NCBI RefSeq assembly: GCF_907164915.1 | Contig: NC_061862.1 | Span: forward strand, 86,724,846-86,788,845 | Origin: Impatiens glandulifera | Taxonomy: Eukaryota; Streptophyta; Magnoliopsida; Ericales; Balsaminaceae | DNA: 64,000 nucleotides | Direction: 5' to 3' | Shown: positions 10,543 through 21,085 of the stretch, piece by piece | Numbering within the stretch: the stretch's first letter is position 1 | How the letters are laid out: each line of letters begins with the position of its first letter | The notes under the pieces: generated by a model | The model's input: the letters and a program-made list of their open reading frames with translations, nothing else | The model's database searches: none | What the model was told of the DNA's origin: nothing | Program-made: the position numbers and the translations under genes

Positions 10543-11042
10543 TGTTACAACTTGTTTCGTAAGGTGTGTTTATGGGTTCTTGATCTCAAGAATCAAGTTC
10601 TTGATCTCTAGGACCGGTAGAAATTCTATAATCAAAGGGCAGCGGAAGGTTTTTAATAGAGAATTTGGGATGAGGGGATAGAAGAACCAATGTTGAGAAG
10701 AGAAATACTATTGGTCTATACCAAACAGTCCATAATAAATAATAATAGACAAATGAGGGCGAAGTTCATATCTTCATTATTCCATTCATGGGTCCTTGGG
10801 GAAGAAAGATCAGTCTTATATAGGTGATGTCTTGCCCCATAATATTCAGTTATAACAACTACTAGAAAATAACAGAATTCGGTTTGTAAAATAGAAAAGG
10901 AAAGCAAAACAAAATATTAAAACAACAAATAGAAATCTGGCCCATGTGCACAATAGGACCGAGAAAGGGTGCCGAGAAAGGGTGCCGAGAAAGGTTGCTG
11001 GAATTATTCTAGGACCGAGGCCTTAATTTGGAGACCCTAATA
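10543..11042 (-). repeat. LTR (5' LTR in element orientation)
   Basis: On the plus strand it begins TGTTACAACTTG and ends GACCCTAATA. It differs from its partner by an added TCTTGATCTCAAGAATCAAG-like segment near 10580 and a tandem duplication of GGGTGCCGAGAAA near 10967-10990. A minus-strand TATA-like CTATATAAG lies at 10815-10823. Confidence 0.85.
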
Positions 11043-11047
11043 GACGG

Positions 11048-12992
11048 CCATAAGGGTTTATAAAGAAAGGGGAAAAAGAAAAGGTGTATAAGCTGAGGAA
11101 GATACTGAATGAGCTTAAACAGGCCCTGTGAGCGTGGTATAGCCGAATTGAAGGATATTTTCTGAAGGAGGAATTTGAAAGATGTCCCAGCGAACACACT
11201 TTGTTTACTAAGATAGAGGAGGTAATATTCTCATTGTCAGCCTATATGTCGATGATTTAATATTTACCGGAAATGATAAGAATATGTGTGAAGAGTTTAA
11301 AAAGTCAATGACGCTAGAATTTGAGATGTCAGATTTAGGAAAAATGAAGCAATTTATTGGGATTGAAGTGAAACTAGGGATGTAAATGGGTACATGTATG
11401 CCCGATACCCGTGGGTACCCGATGGTCGAGTTCGGGTATTTTAAATCGGGTTCGGGGTCAGGGTCGGGTATGGGGAGGAGAGAAGGTACCTGATCGGGTA
11501 CGGGGTCGGAGATGGGGAGTGTGCGAAACTCAAACCTGATACCCGACTATATTAATATTAATATATATATATATATATTTATCTATTGCTAAATATTAAT
11601 ATGACATTTCACATCCCATCATTATCTTTATAATAATTACATCATTTAATTTGATCTTATCCACATTCCACACTTACCCACATTTCATCATTTTCCGTAC
11701 TTCATTTTTTATTATAAAAAACTTCGTTCCTCCTTAAACACTCTTCTATCTTCTCTCTTCATCCTCAATTATAAAAAATTATCTCTCTCTTATCATTCTT
11801 TATCTTCATCTCTTAAAAATTTTCAATATTTCTTTTTCAAAATTATAGTAACAACAAAATTGTTATGTTTTTCGACATCTATAACATCTATATAGGTAAA
11901 TAATGTTTCTATTTTTTATATTTCGATATTACTACTATAAAGTTATTTATTATTTAGTTATTCATCAATGTTTTTTTATAATAAAATATATAAATTTAGA
12001 CTTTATTCAGGTAATGGGGTACCCATCGGAATCGGGGATGGAGAAGATATAAGGATACCCGTCGGGGTCGGGGTCGAGTAGTAAAATGAAAATCGAGTAC
12101 GGGGATGAGTACTTCACTACCCGGCGGGTAGGGTACCCGTTGCCATCCCTAAGTGAGACAGAGTGATGCAGGAATCTTTATTTGCCAAAAATGATATGCT
12201 CTCGAGGTTTTAGCGAGATTTGGGATGGAAGAAAGCAATGCAGTTAAAAATCTTATCGTGCAGGGAACGAAACTCGCAAAAGATGAAAATGGTGAGAAAG
12301 TAGATGAAACCATATTCAAACAATTGGTTGGGAGCCTAATATATTTAACAGTGACCAGGCCTGATTTGATGTATGGAGTGTGCCTCATAAGTCGATTCAT
12401 GGAAAGTCCAAGGATGTCACATTGGCTTGCTGCAAAAAGGATTCTACGATACTTGATATGTACAACTGAACTTGGTATTTTCTACAAGAGAAGCAAGAAC
12501 AACAGTCCAAGACTCCTGGCTTTCACAGATAATGACTACGCTGGTGACTTAGATGATCGCAGGAGCACAACCGGATGTGCGGTCTTGATGGAATCAGGTT
12601 CAATATCTTGGACATCAAAGAAACAATCGGTTGTTGCACTTTCTACCACCGAGGCGGAATACATAGCAGTTGCGTTCTGTGCTTGTCAGTGTGTTTGGTT
12701 TAGAAGAATTTTAGAGAAGATTGGAGTTGAGGAAGAATCGACAACTGTGATTAATTGTGACAACAATTCTACCATACAATTGTCAAAGCATTCGGTTCTT
12801 CCTGGGAAAATCAAGCACATTGAAGTAAGAATTCATTATCTAAGGGAGTTGGTGAATGCAGAAACTGTCAAGTTAGAATACTGTACACTAGAGAATCAAG
12901 TCACAGATATCTTTACCAAACCATTGAAGCTGGAGCAATTCGAGAAACTGCGTGAATTGCTTGGAATAGTTAGCTTGTCTGAAATAAGCTAA
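11048..12992 (+). pseudogene. copia pol fragment: RT palm to RNase H
   Basis: After the nested LTR element the RT resumes with YKLRKILNELKQAL, a stop, then WYSRIEGYF and the catalytic YVDDLIFTGNDK region (about 11245-11280, reachable through a frameshift). The second MITE splits the text after FIGIEVK. The last 768 bases (12225-12992) are open: PDLMYGVCLISRFM, the RNase H start LGIFYKRSKN, GDLDDRRSTTG, SWTSKKQSVVALSTTEAEY and DIFTKPLKLEQFEKLRELLG. These are standard copia RNase H motifs. The open part lacks its own start context and is a relic. Confidence 0.85.
11375..12151. mobile_element. hAT-type MITE, GGGTACCCG family
   Basis: Flanked by 8 bp AGTGAAAC (11367-11374) and AGTGAGAC (12152-12159), one mismatch. 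Termini TAGGGATGTAAATGGGTAC and GTACCCGTTGCCATCCCTA are inverted repeats. Ends are dense in CGGGTACCCG and CGGGGTCGGG words; the middle is AT-rich. Related copies lie at 34240-34848 and 60186-61911. It splits the copia RT. Confidence 0.85.
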
Positions 12993-13021
12993 ATTCAGAT
13001 GAATTAGCTTAAGGGAGAGTA

Positions 13022-13264
13022 TGTTGGAATTTGAGTAAGTTATTGGTTATCTTGTAACTGTCAATAATGTCAAGTTCTTTATGAGATCACGTTTAGAGTA
13101 ATGGGGTTGAGGTAGTATTGAGTGGAGCAGCAGTTCCCTAGTTTTTAGTTTATTTTTAAACTGTTTCCTTTTTGTGTTTCTGTAAGGCTATATATAGCCA
13201 CTGTTGTTGCTGAATTAATATACTTTTCACTTTTCAGTTTAACAATTTACAAAAATTCCAAACA
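13022..13264 (+). repeat. copia 3' LTR
   Basis: Begins TGTTGGAATTTGAG directly after a purine-rich tract and ends ATTCCAAACA, near-perfect inverted ends. It contains a TATA box (CTATATATAG, 13188-13197). Length 243 bp, short as in many plant copia elements. Confidence 0.75.
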
Positions 13265-14240
13265 ACGGTGTGATCTTTTGTGGCGTTATGAGATGTAGTC
13301 TTTTCCTTTCTTCACTTTTGTGTTGATATTTTTTTTTGTTTTGAAATGCCCATCGTTTTGATCCAAGGAGTTTTATTTTTAAAATAGCAATGCATTTTTT
13401 TCACAAAATACACCTGGTAGGGTTTCACTACATTATGATTTCTTTTGTTTATTTTTTAGAAGTTGGAATAAAATACTCTCCTAACAAATTTTGGTTTGAC
13501 TATCATAGTCATTTTTTGGATTCAAAACATTTTTAGAGTTTGTTTTGAACATTAATTTATGGACCGTTAAAAAGAAATCAAACTTATTCTTTTTTTTTAT
13601 TGATTTTGAAGTGAAAAAGAATTTTTCGATCTTATTGACATTTATAATTTTTACTTTGTTTTTTTTTGTTTTTTTTGTAACGTTTAAAAATATCTTGCGT
13701 TCATTTTAATAAAAGTTAATCTTTTTCAAAAAAAAAAAATCATTGTTTTGAATTAAATCTCTTGTACTGAGTGTTTAGAATTTTAATTTCTCGAAGGTGT
13801 TTATCAAAGTATCATCTTTGATGATGCTTGATTTTCTGTTTAGGCTTTAATTAAGTCAAAATAATTCACCTTAAGATAATTAAAATCAAAGAATAATAAA
13901 TAAGAAATTTAGTGTTGATATTTGTCAGATTTGGTTGCCTAGTACGCCTAATCCCATCACTCTCTAGATCTCTATATAACCCATTTAATAAGTGTTGGAC
14001 TTAGAGAGAAGATTTCATAAAGTTATGTTAATAATTTAATTGAAGTATAATTATTTGAAAAAACTCTTATATATGAATGAAAATAAGTAATAATAATGAT
14101 TAAGGCATGTTGAAATCTCTCAAATTCTCATTATTTATAATAAGCAAGCCTTGAAGTATAAAAATAACACAAGAATGCAATTACAGAATACAGAAAAACA
14201 AACAGGGAAATGTCATCATAACTTGAAATCTTGAATGAGC
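13265..14240. other. AT-rich intergenic DNA between copia and actin
   Basis: No coding frame, repeat boundary or RNA gene is visible. The part nearest 14240 should contain the actin 3' UTR (minus strand) with AATAAA-like words, but I cannot fix a poly-A site. Confidence 0.5.
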
Positions 14241-15637
14241 TTAAAAGCATCTTTTATGAACAATAGAAGAACCGAATTCATCGTACTGCTGCTTAGTAAT
14301 CCACATCTGCAACAAAGTAAAAGTAAATAACTGATTTTCTTAGCAGTTAATTGATTAGAAAGAAAGAAAATAGACCTGTTGAAATGAACTGAGAGAGGCC
14401 AAGATTGATCCACCAATCCAAACGCTATATTTTCTCTCCGGTGGAGCGACCACTTTAATCTTAATACAATCGGGAACAAGAAGAGTTAATTCCTTACTCA
14501 GCCTTTCCACAAATCCAAGAAACATGGTCGAGCCGCCACAAAGAAGGATATTTTCAAATAAATCCTTTCTAATGTCCACATCACACTTCATAATTGAATT
14601 GTAAATTACTTCATGAATTCCAGGTGATTCTATCCCAATCAAGGTCGGACGGAAGAGAATTTCCGGGCATTCAAACCTCTCTGTTCCTATTTTGATCACC
14701 TGCCCGTCGGGCAACTCATAAGAGCTGCTGACATCGGCTGTCTTCTTCATCTCTTGGTCGTAATCCAGGGCCACGTATGCAAGCTTTTCTTTGATGTCGC
14801 GCGCTATGTCACGTTCTGCATTATTTGTGGTGAATGGGTACACTAATCTTTCCGAAAGCATGTTCATCAATGAACCTGTTAAATCATCACCGGCCAGGTT
14901 CATCTTGAACATTGCATCTGGGAGAGAATAGCCTTCGTAAATGGGTACTGCGTGGGTCACGCCATAACCCGAATCCAAGACAATACCTTTGTCAAAAAAA
15001 AAATACATGTCATGTAAATAGTCTAAGACTCTGCGTGCAATGGAACAACAACAAACCAACAAACAAACAAACCTGTTGTCCAACCATTTGCGTAAAGCGA
15101 GAGAACTGACTGAATAGCAACAGACATTGCGGGGACATGGAAAGTCTCAAACATAATTTGTGTCATCTTCTCCCTGTTGGTGTTTGGGTTGAGGGGTGTT
15201 TCTGTTAGTAGAACTTTGTGTTCTTCAGGAGAAACACGAAGTTCGTTGTATGTGTGTTGCCAAAGCTTTTCCATATCATTCCAATCGATAACAGCTCCGT
15301 GCTCCATTGGGTAATTTATGTTAAGGATACCTCTTTTTGACTGAGCTTCATCACCAGCATATGCGTCCTTTTGATCCATGACACCTGTATGTCGAGGTCT
15401 GCCTACTATGCTTGGAAATACAGCCCGTGGAGCGTCATAACCAGCAAAACCAGCCTGTGGATTGGATGGGAATGCAGTTTATATATATTGGGTTAGGTGA
15501 AAGAACAAGGCTTGTTGTAACCCTTTTCAGAAAACACTTTGAAATAAATTTATATAATATGTATAGGAAAAGCAAACCTTGATAATTCCAGTTCCATTGT
15601 CAAAGACGAGAGATTCAATTTCGTCGGCATCGGCCAT
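14241..15637 (-). CDS. Divergent actin, four coding exons, 372 aa
   Basis: Minus-strand exons: 15578-15637, 15073-15454, 14376-14986, 14241-14306, all with GT-AG introns, giving an intact 372-residue frame. Intron positions (after codon 20, within codon 148, before the MW of the last exon) are the three conserved in plant actins. Actin is the ATP-binding filament subunit of the cytoskeleton. Conserved: FDNGTG near residue 11, [49 protein letters not shown] and a final Cys-Phe. Odd: the DNase-I loop reads GVMDQKDAY where GVMVGMGQKDAY is usual, a loss of about four residues, and the phosphate-binding LDSGDG reads LDSGYG. An Arg in the usual SGRTTG is Trp. Either a specialised actin or an early pseudogene; the frame is undamaged. 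Confidence 0.85.
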
Positions 15638-15652
15638 CTTCTATGAGACCTG
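15638..15652 (-). promoter_or_regulatory. Probable leader-intron acceptor of the actin gene
   Basis: On the minus strand, a pyrimidine-poor but acceptable GCAACAACAG precedes GTCTCATAGAAG and the ATG, so an AG acceptor stands 12 bases before the start. Many plant actin genes have a leader intron ending about this far from ATG. Confidence 0.5.
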
Positions 15653-16799
15653 TTGTTGCAAGGAAAGATATATATTGTTTTTTCTGGAAAATTAATAATC
15701 ATAAAAAAAAAAACTGCCTTCTTTTACTACAAAAATAATCTTTCAACAATTAGGCCACAAACACAAAAACAAGATCATACAAATAACCCAGCTTCTACAC
15801 TTGGATCATACAAAGATGAATTCAGGATCTTCTTCTTCTTGTACCTTATGGAAGAATATCTGCAGACCCAAAATTGTGTATGTATTCCCTTCCCTTGTTC
15901 TGTCTTATAACTTATCTTCTTCCTTTAGTGGACTTTTATTAACAAGTTTTTATTTATTTCACAAGTTAGTTGTTGAGTTTTTGATCAAGTTGGTTTGTTT
16001 TAATGTTTTAAGACTGATATTTTTGTATTTTTTATTGTCAAATTGTTATTTGAGTTTTAATTTTAATTTTAATTTTTCACCTAAGACTCGAATATTCAAT
16101 GATATAATGTAAATGTCGAACTATCAAAATTTGAGATTTTCTCACATGGACAAAACTTCAATAATCTTATTTTAACCTATATTTTTTGTTTATCTGATTA
16201 ACCATTCTAATTTGATGAAGTTGGTGAGATTTCAATATCCAATTGTATTCCCTGGTTGAGTCTTATTAGAAATATTTACTCTTAATTTATTTCTTCTTTC
16301 TTTAGTTGACTTTTATTAACAACTTTTTCTTTATTTCAATAGTTGGTTGTTTGTGACTAAGTTGATTTATTTATGATGTTTTAAAGCTAATATTTTTGAA
16401 TTTTTCAATTAAACTAATTGTAATTCTACTACTTCAAATAAAGTTGTTGCCCTATACTATAATCGAATTTTAGACCAAGTCATTTTTTTTATCTGAACAA
16501 TACTGGTCAAAATCACTAATATTCAACACAAACATATTAATTATTTTTTATATAAAATTTTGAATAAGGCTGATATAATTCCTATCATTCCCCAGCCAAT
16601 AATAATAATATTAGTGATTTATGGAAAGCTGATAAAAATAGAGAAATAATTTAATTTGACTCCTTGGCACACAAAATTATGCAATCTCTCCATTCTTCAT
16701 ATATAAAATTATTAGTCACAGATGAAACTCAATTTTGACTTTTATACCGATTTATCGTGAGTCCAAGTGTATCACAATGTAAGTCCAAACAATCAAGAA
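15653..16799. other. Actin upstream region with an internal direct repeat
   Basis: AT-rich, probably the actin leader intron and promoter. About 130 bp at 15918-16045 (TTTTATTAACAAGTTTTTATTT...) is repeated in diverged form at 16298-16420 with an offset near 375 bp. Open frames here are low-complexity and not credible genes. Confidence 0.45.
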
Positions 16800-16925
16800 T
16801 CCCTCGGAGGTTCAGGGTCTGAGCGTGATAGTTAAATTGTTTGAGTGTGTTTTTTATTACGTGTTTAAGTTTAACTACAGGGATTAGTCGCACGGAATAA
16901 AAGAACCTAGCGTTCCAATAAATAA
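16800..16925 (+). mobile_element. Decayed SINE relic
   Basis: The 3' half, GGGATTAGTCGCACGG then AACCTAGCGTTCC, matches the tail of the full SINE at 50834-51025 (GGGATTAGTCGCAC, AACCCAGCGTTCTC). Upstream GAGGTTCAGGGTCTGAGC fits its B-box area, heavily mutated. Confidence 0.6.
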
Positions 16926-17024
16926 ATAAAAAATATATAAAAATTTCAGATCCATACCCCTTTTATCTTCACTTCACTTCAATCAGATTAGAAGTATTTT
17001 ATACTAACCATAGCCGTACCACAT

Positions 17025-17460
17025 TCATCGTATTCGTATTCGTATTCGCCCTTACTGATCCACATCTGCAACAACGAGTTAAGGCGCAAGTAATTTATTT
17101 TCTTACCACTTGGGATTTTTTAAGGCTAAAGTAAAAAACAAAAGACTAAAGTTACATATTGGAATGTACTAAGAGAGGCTAGGATTGATCCATCAATCTA
17201 AACACTGAAATTTCTCTTAGGAGGAGCCACCACTTTTTTTTATCTTCATACTATTCAGCAAGACTAGTTATTTCCTTTAGTTATTTCCTTACTCATTCTA
17301 TCCATAATTCCAGGAAATTTTCTAATATCCACATCCACTTCCTTCATGATCAAATATGTACAGGTGATTACATGAACGATTACTGGAACAAGACTTATAG
17401 GCATATGAACCTCTATGCTCCCACCTGCCCATCCTGAAGCTAGTAGTATGGTCACTCTTC
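17025..17460 (-). pseudogene. Actin pseudogene fragment
   Basis: Minus strand holds pieces of an actin C-terminus: KEVDVDIRK joined directly to FPGIMDRMSKEIT, so the usual intervening DLYGNIVLSGGSTM is missing, followed by degenerate text for [11 protein letters not shown] and LASLS near 17165-17225, and a last exon after an AG acceptor at 17066 reading MWISKGEYEYEYDECG. The EYEYEY run is a small GAATAC expansion. The first two thirds of actin are absent. It lies about 1.4 kb upstream of the intact actin in the same orientation and looks like a decayed tandem duplicate. Confidence 0.75.
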
Positions 17461-19190
17461 GTTAAAGAGTTAAAGAGCTCAGAGTTAGTGGAATTTATTC
17501 ATTAAAGAACTGTCTATACTTTATAAAATTTTGACTATTTCTTTGAAGTTTGGTTTTATTACGTTTTATTTAACTAATTATTTTTTAATTTTAGACATGC
17601 ATAGATTTATCTTGCATTTAAAATTATAAAATAATATTTAAATGATGATACCTACAATTGATTTCAAGAATTATTGAAAAACACACCTGAAAAATATTAG
17701 TTTAAGGCATTAGAATTTAAAATAAATTCAAACAGACCTTTATCAAAAATGAATTTTGTAAAAATATTCTAAAAATATTCTAAAATCATTTTATATTTTT
17801 TTTTATTTTTTAAAAATAGTTTAAGGTTTCTAATTATTAAAGAATTTAGAAATTAAAAACCCCAAACAAGTAGGATCTTAGATAGGTGCCCAGGTCGCGG
17901 ATTAGGCCGGATGCGCGAGTCTGGAGCGAGTTTGGCCCAAGGTCAACAGATTTGGGTACCCGGTCAACTCGGAGGTTGGACTTCTCGGTCTCGTGCGTTG
18001 CCCTTCGGTCAAAAACCATGTTTAGCTGGTTTTCTCGGTCGAAAACCAAGCCGCGCTAAAGTTTGCAGTCGAATGGTGGGATTCCTCGGTTAGATGTAGG
18101 GGATGGATGATTTTCTCAATCGAAAATCAGATCAAAGCGAAAACGTCGATCGGATGTCAAGAACATCAAACTGCATGTTTGATGATTTCGTTATACTCAT
18201 CCGTTCTTCGATCTGAAGGTATGTGTAGCTTCATTTTCCAATGTAGGACATGATCATCATCATTCTAAAGCATCATTCAATCGGAAAGGAGGTCAAATCG
18301 AGTGTGGACAAATCTTGCACAAAAATTGAATTTTTAGTTTTTAAAGTTTAATTCGTATAAGGAGCTCACCAATAGGTTCCTTATACATGTTAGGATCAAA
18401 TAGAACCAAAACATGAACACTAGCTATCATTTTAAACTAATTCAAGAACTGTTTTTTTTCAAATTTTTAAAGATTTTGATTTTTGTGTAAACATACCTTA
18501 AACCAATTGTAAGTGATCCAAAATTTCTATTAACGTCTTTTAAAAGATGTATTAACATCTTTTAAACCATAATTCTCGAGCTAGAAATCAAAAATAAAAA
18601 CTCGATTTTGAAAATTGAATTTGAGTATTTTCGTTTAACCTGATTCGCTCGAATTGATCTTAGGAATATCGTTTTCAAGTCAAAAATTGAACAATCAAGC
18701 AGTATTTAAAACTGGCCGAACTGAAATATAAAAATTTGAATTTGAATTTTTAATTGGAATTATAAGATGAATTGAAACTTACAGTGAGTTGAAGAACACT
18801 CATGAACTCTTTATGCGGCTTTGAGATGATCCAGAAACAAACCTTAAAGCCTATACAATTTCTAAAATTTTCAAAAATTTTGAATAATTTAATGTCAGAT
18901 TTTGTAACTTGTAAGTATTGGATTGGAGGCTTGAGGTTCATCTATCTTGCTTCGTCTTGGTCAGAGAAGGCTTTTTACAGCCAACCAATGTCGGTCGTGG
19001 ATGCAAGTTGATCGAATTTCAGACAAAATGACATTAATAGATTTTGTCTATATTCATTCGTTCTCATCCAGTTATGGCATCATTGTGCTTATGATTGTAG
19101 GCGAAATGATCGCCATATTAGAGTGATCATTTCAACTTTTGAAACAGTTGATTTGATTGATTATCGACAGAGCTCCACTTTTGAAAAATA
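17461..19190. other. Unassigned region with a GC-richer island
   Basis: Bases 17870-18200 are clearly richer in G+C than the surroundings, with repeated TCTCGGTC(G/A)AAAACCA words resembling retrotransposon LTR or untranslated sequence. I found no paired LTR, primer site or credible protein. Short open frames on both strands are not supported by any motif. Confidence 0.35.
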
Positions 19191-19196
19191 AAAAAT

Positions 19197-19398
19197 TAAT
19201 TCGGCCGATTTGTTTATGAATATATAAAGGTAAGACGATAAGTTTAAGGTTTTCAATTGTTTTTTAGAACTCACATAGTAGGCTACTAAGTCTATTGCCC
19301 ATTTTTTCATTAGAATTAATTCGACCGATTTGTTTATGAATATATAAAGGTAAGACGATAAATTTTAGGTTTTCAATTGTTTTTTAGAACTCACATCG
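19197..19398. repeat. Tandem duplication of about 82 bp, offset 120 bp
   Basis: ATTCGGCCGATTTGTTTATG through TTTTTTAGAACTCACAT (19197-19277) recurs nearly unchanged at 19317-19397 with ATTCGACCG, separated by 39 bp. Confidence 0.85.
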
Positions 19399-19399
19399 T

Positions 19400-20433
19400 A
19401 CTTATATATTTGTCCGTTTGTATCGCACGAAAATCCTAGATATATTTGAAACGTTAAAAATTATGTCCTTTGGGTCATAATACTCAATTTAATATTTAAC
19501 AATAAACAATATTATTCATTTTATTAAGACTTAGGACGGCAAAGTCAAACTACTTATAGAATTAAAAAACTTATAAAATAAAACAAAGAAGTATATATAT
19601 ATATATATATAATTGGTTCATTTTAAAAATATTTTGATTGAAAACTTTAAAATAAATAACATATGTTTGATGAGTTTATTTATATATTTGTAATTTAAAA
19701 TGTTTTAATAATATATGTTTTGTTCTATATTTATATTAATAGTATTTATAATAAGATACTTATGTTTTATATTTATTTTTTAAACTTTATATTACATATA
19801 TTTTAAATTTAAAAAATGTAAACATTCTTTTAAAATTATTGTAATAATAATAAATTTTTTATTCAAATTAACTCAAACTAAAAAATGTCATCCAAAATCA
19901 GAATATGTTTCTTTTCTTGAGGATAGTATTGTTTTGAGTATGCAATGGAAGGTTCCAAAAGAACTAGAAGAAACTACAACAACAGCCTGAGCCATGGAAT
20001 CGAAAAAGATGGTCTTCGCCCGTAGAAATTTTGATAATAACGGGAAAGATGAAAAAGATGACCCTAATATTAATATTTCATAAAATTTTAAAAAAAATAT
20101 AAACCGCCATGTCAATATGGTTCTTTGTTACAAAATATACAAATCAACTATTCATGTGATTCTCAATAATAAGTAGATCCCATCATTATATTTATGATTG
20201 TAAGACTACTTTCATCATCAATATGAATAGATTGTTCATATTTTTTCTAGCAAGAAGAAGTATTGTAGTTTGATAATTCTTCCATCTTGCACATAATGTA
20301 ATTTAGGCCTTATTAACCCCCAAATAAACTAGGGAGACCCTAACCTAGGGTACTCTAATAGAGTGTGCATAGTCAATAAATTCTAATCATAGATATCTGT
20401 TATTTTGATGCTATCCATAAAAACGGTGCTTGT
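19400..20433. other. AT-rich intergenic DNA
   Basis: No supported gene. Around 19884-20080 one plus frame reads FLEDSIVLSMQWKVPKELEETTTT, a stop, then AMESKKMVFARRNFDNN. It looks coding in composition, but I recognise no family and it is short. Confidence 0.3.
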
Positions 20434-20442
20434 ATTCCACTC

Positions 20443-20736
20443 AGGGTCGGCCATGAGAAGCCTTGAGATTTTGGAGCCCTATGCAAATTTAAATTTTGGG
20501 GCCCCTAAAATAGTAAAATAATATAAAATTTAATTTTAATTAATAAAATAAAATATAAATAATTAATATATTATAATACGAGACTTTGAAGATAAAAAAG
20601 TTATTTTTATAATATATATTTAATATTAAAGGAGAAAAAAGAGGAAAAAATAATACTAATAATATAATATTATTAAATATAAAAAAATGGGGGCCCTATA
20701 CAAGTGCATTGGTTGCCTTACCCGAGAGCCGGCCCT
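20443..20736. mobile_element. Small hAT-like MITE
   Basis: Flanked by ATTCCACTC on both sides (20434-20442, 20737-20745; 8 or 9 bp depending on the border chosen). Termini AGGGTCGGCC and GAGCCGGCCCT are inverted repeats. The interior carries TTTGGGGCCCC and GGGGGCCC words like those near 57410 in the deleted hAT element, which suggests a miniature of that family. Confidence 0.7.
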
Positions 20737-21085
20737 ATTCCACTCATAAAATGATAAAGTGAAGTATCATCTTCCTTATTTGTTAATTTTTTTTCTTTAT
20801 ATATGTGACAATACCTTATTGGATACAGACAAATATGGGTAGCATCGAACTAACCGACTCTATTATCATTAGGTTTGTCTTGAAAAGGGTAATAGTTCGA
20901 TGTCATAAAACAAGTTATCCTTCACAAATTATAAATTTTTACATATCCTAATTTTTTTTAATAGAAATAGACAAACCATTCATGTCATTATATTATTAAT
21001 AAATGACAAAGTGTGGAAACTGTCTTCATACTATATATTGGCACAGAAACTCCATTGATCGGAAAAAACCCCGAAGCTGCTAGCC

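Larger units (their letters stand above)
8796..11042 (-). mobile_element. Non-autonomous gag-only LTR retrotransposon inside copia RT
   Basis: Flanked by the 5 bp duplication GACGG (8791-8795 and 11043-11047). Two LTRs (8796-9231 and 10543-11042) bound 1.3 kb. Transcription is on the minus strand: the primer-binding site TTGGTATCAGAGC (initiator tRNA-Met) abuts the right LTR at 10527-10540 and the polypurine tract AAGGGGGAGATAA abuts the left LTR at about 9232-9245. Only a gag-like frame is present, with no protease, RT or integrase, so it needs proteins from another element. Gag sequence suggests a Ty3 lineage. Confidence 0.85.
7075..13264 (+). mobile_element. 5'-truncated Ty1/copia retrotransposon with three nested insertions
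   Basis: Pol domains run in copia order: integrase (7078-7475), post-integrase linker (about 7977-8340), reverse transcriptase (8420-8790, resuming 11048), RNase H (to 12992), then a purine-rich tract AAGGGAGAG and a 3' LTR at 13022-13264. Gag, protease, the integrase N-terminus and the 5' LTR are absent. Nested inside are a hAT MITE (7494-7976), a gag-only LTR element (8796-11042) and a second hAT MITE (11375-12151). Removing the three restores co-linearity of pol, although stops and frameshifts remain. Confidence 0.85.

Noticed and set aside
15653..16112. Two plus-strand frames (85 and 103 aa)
   Set aside because: Low-complexity, Phe/Leu/Asn-rich, and located in the probable actin leader intron.
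17846..18093. Small frames on both strands in the GC-rich island
   Set aside because: Overlapping frames on opposite strands from repeated words; no start context or motif.
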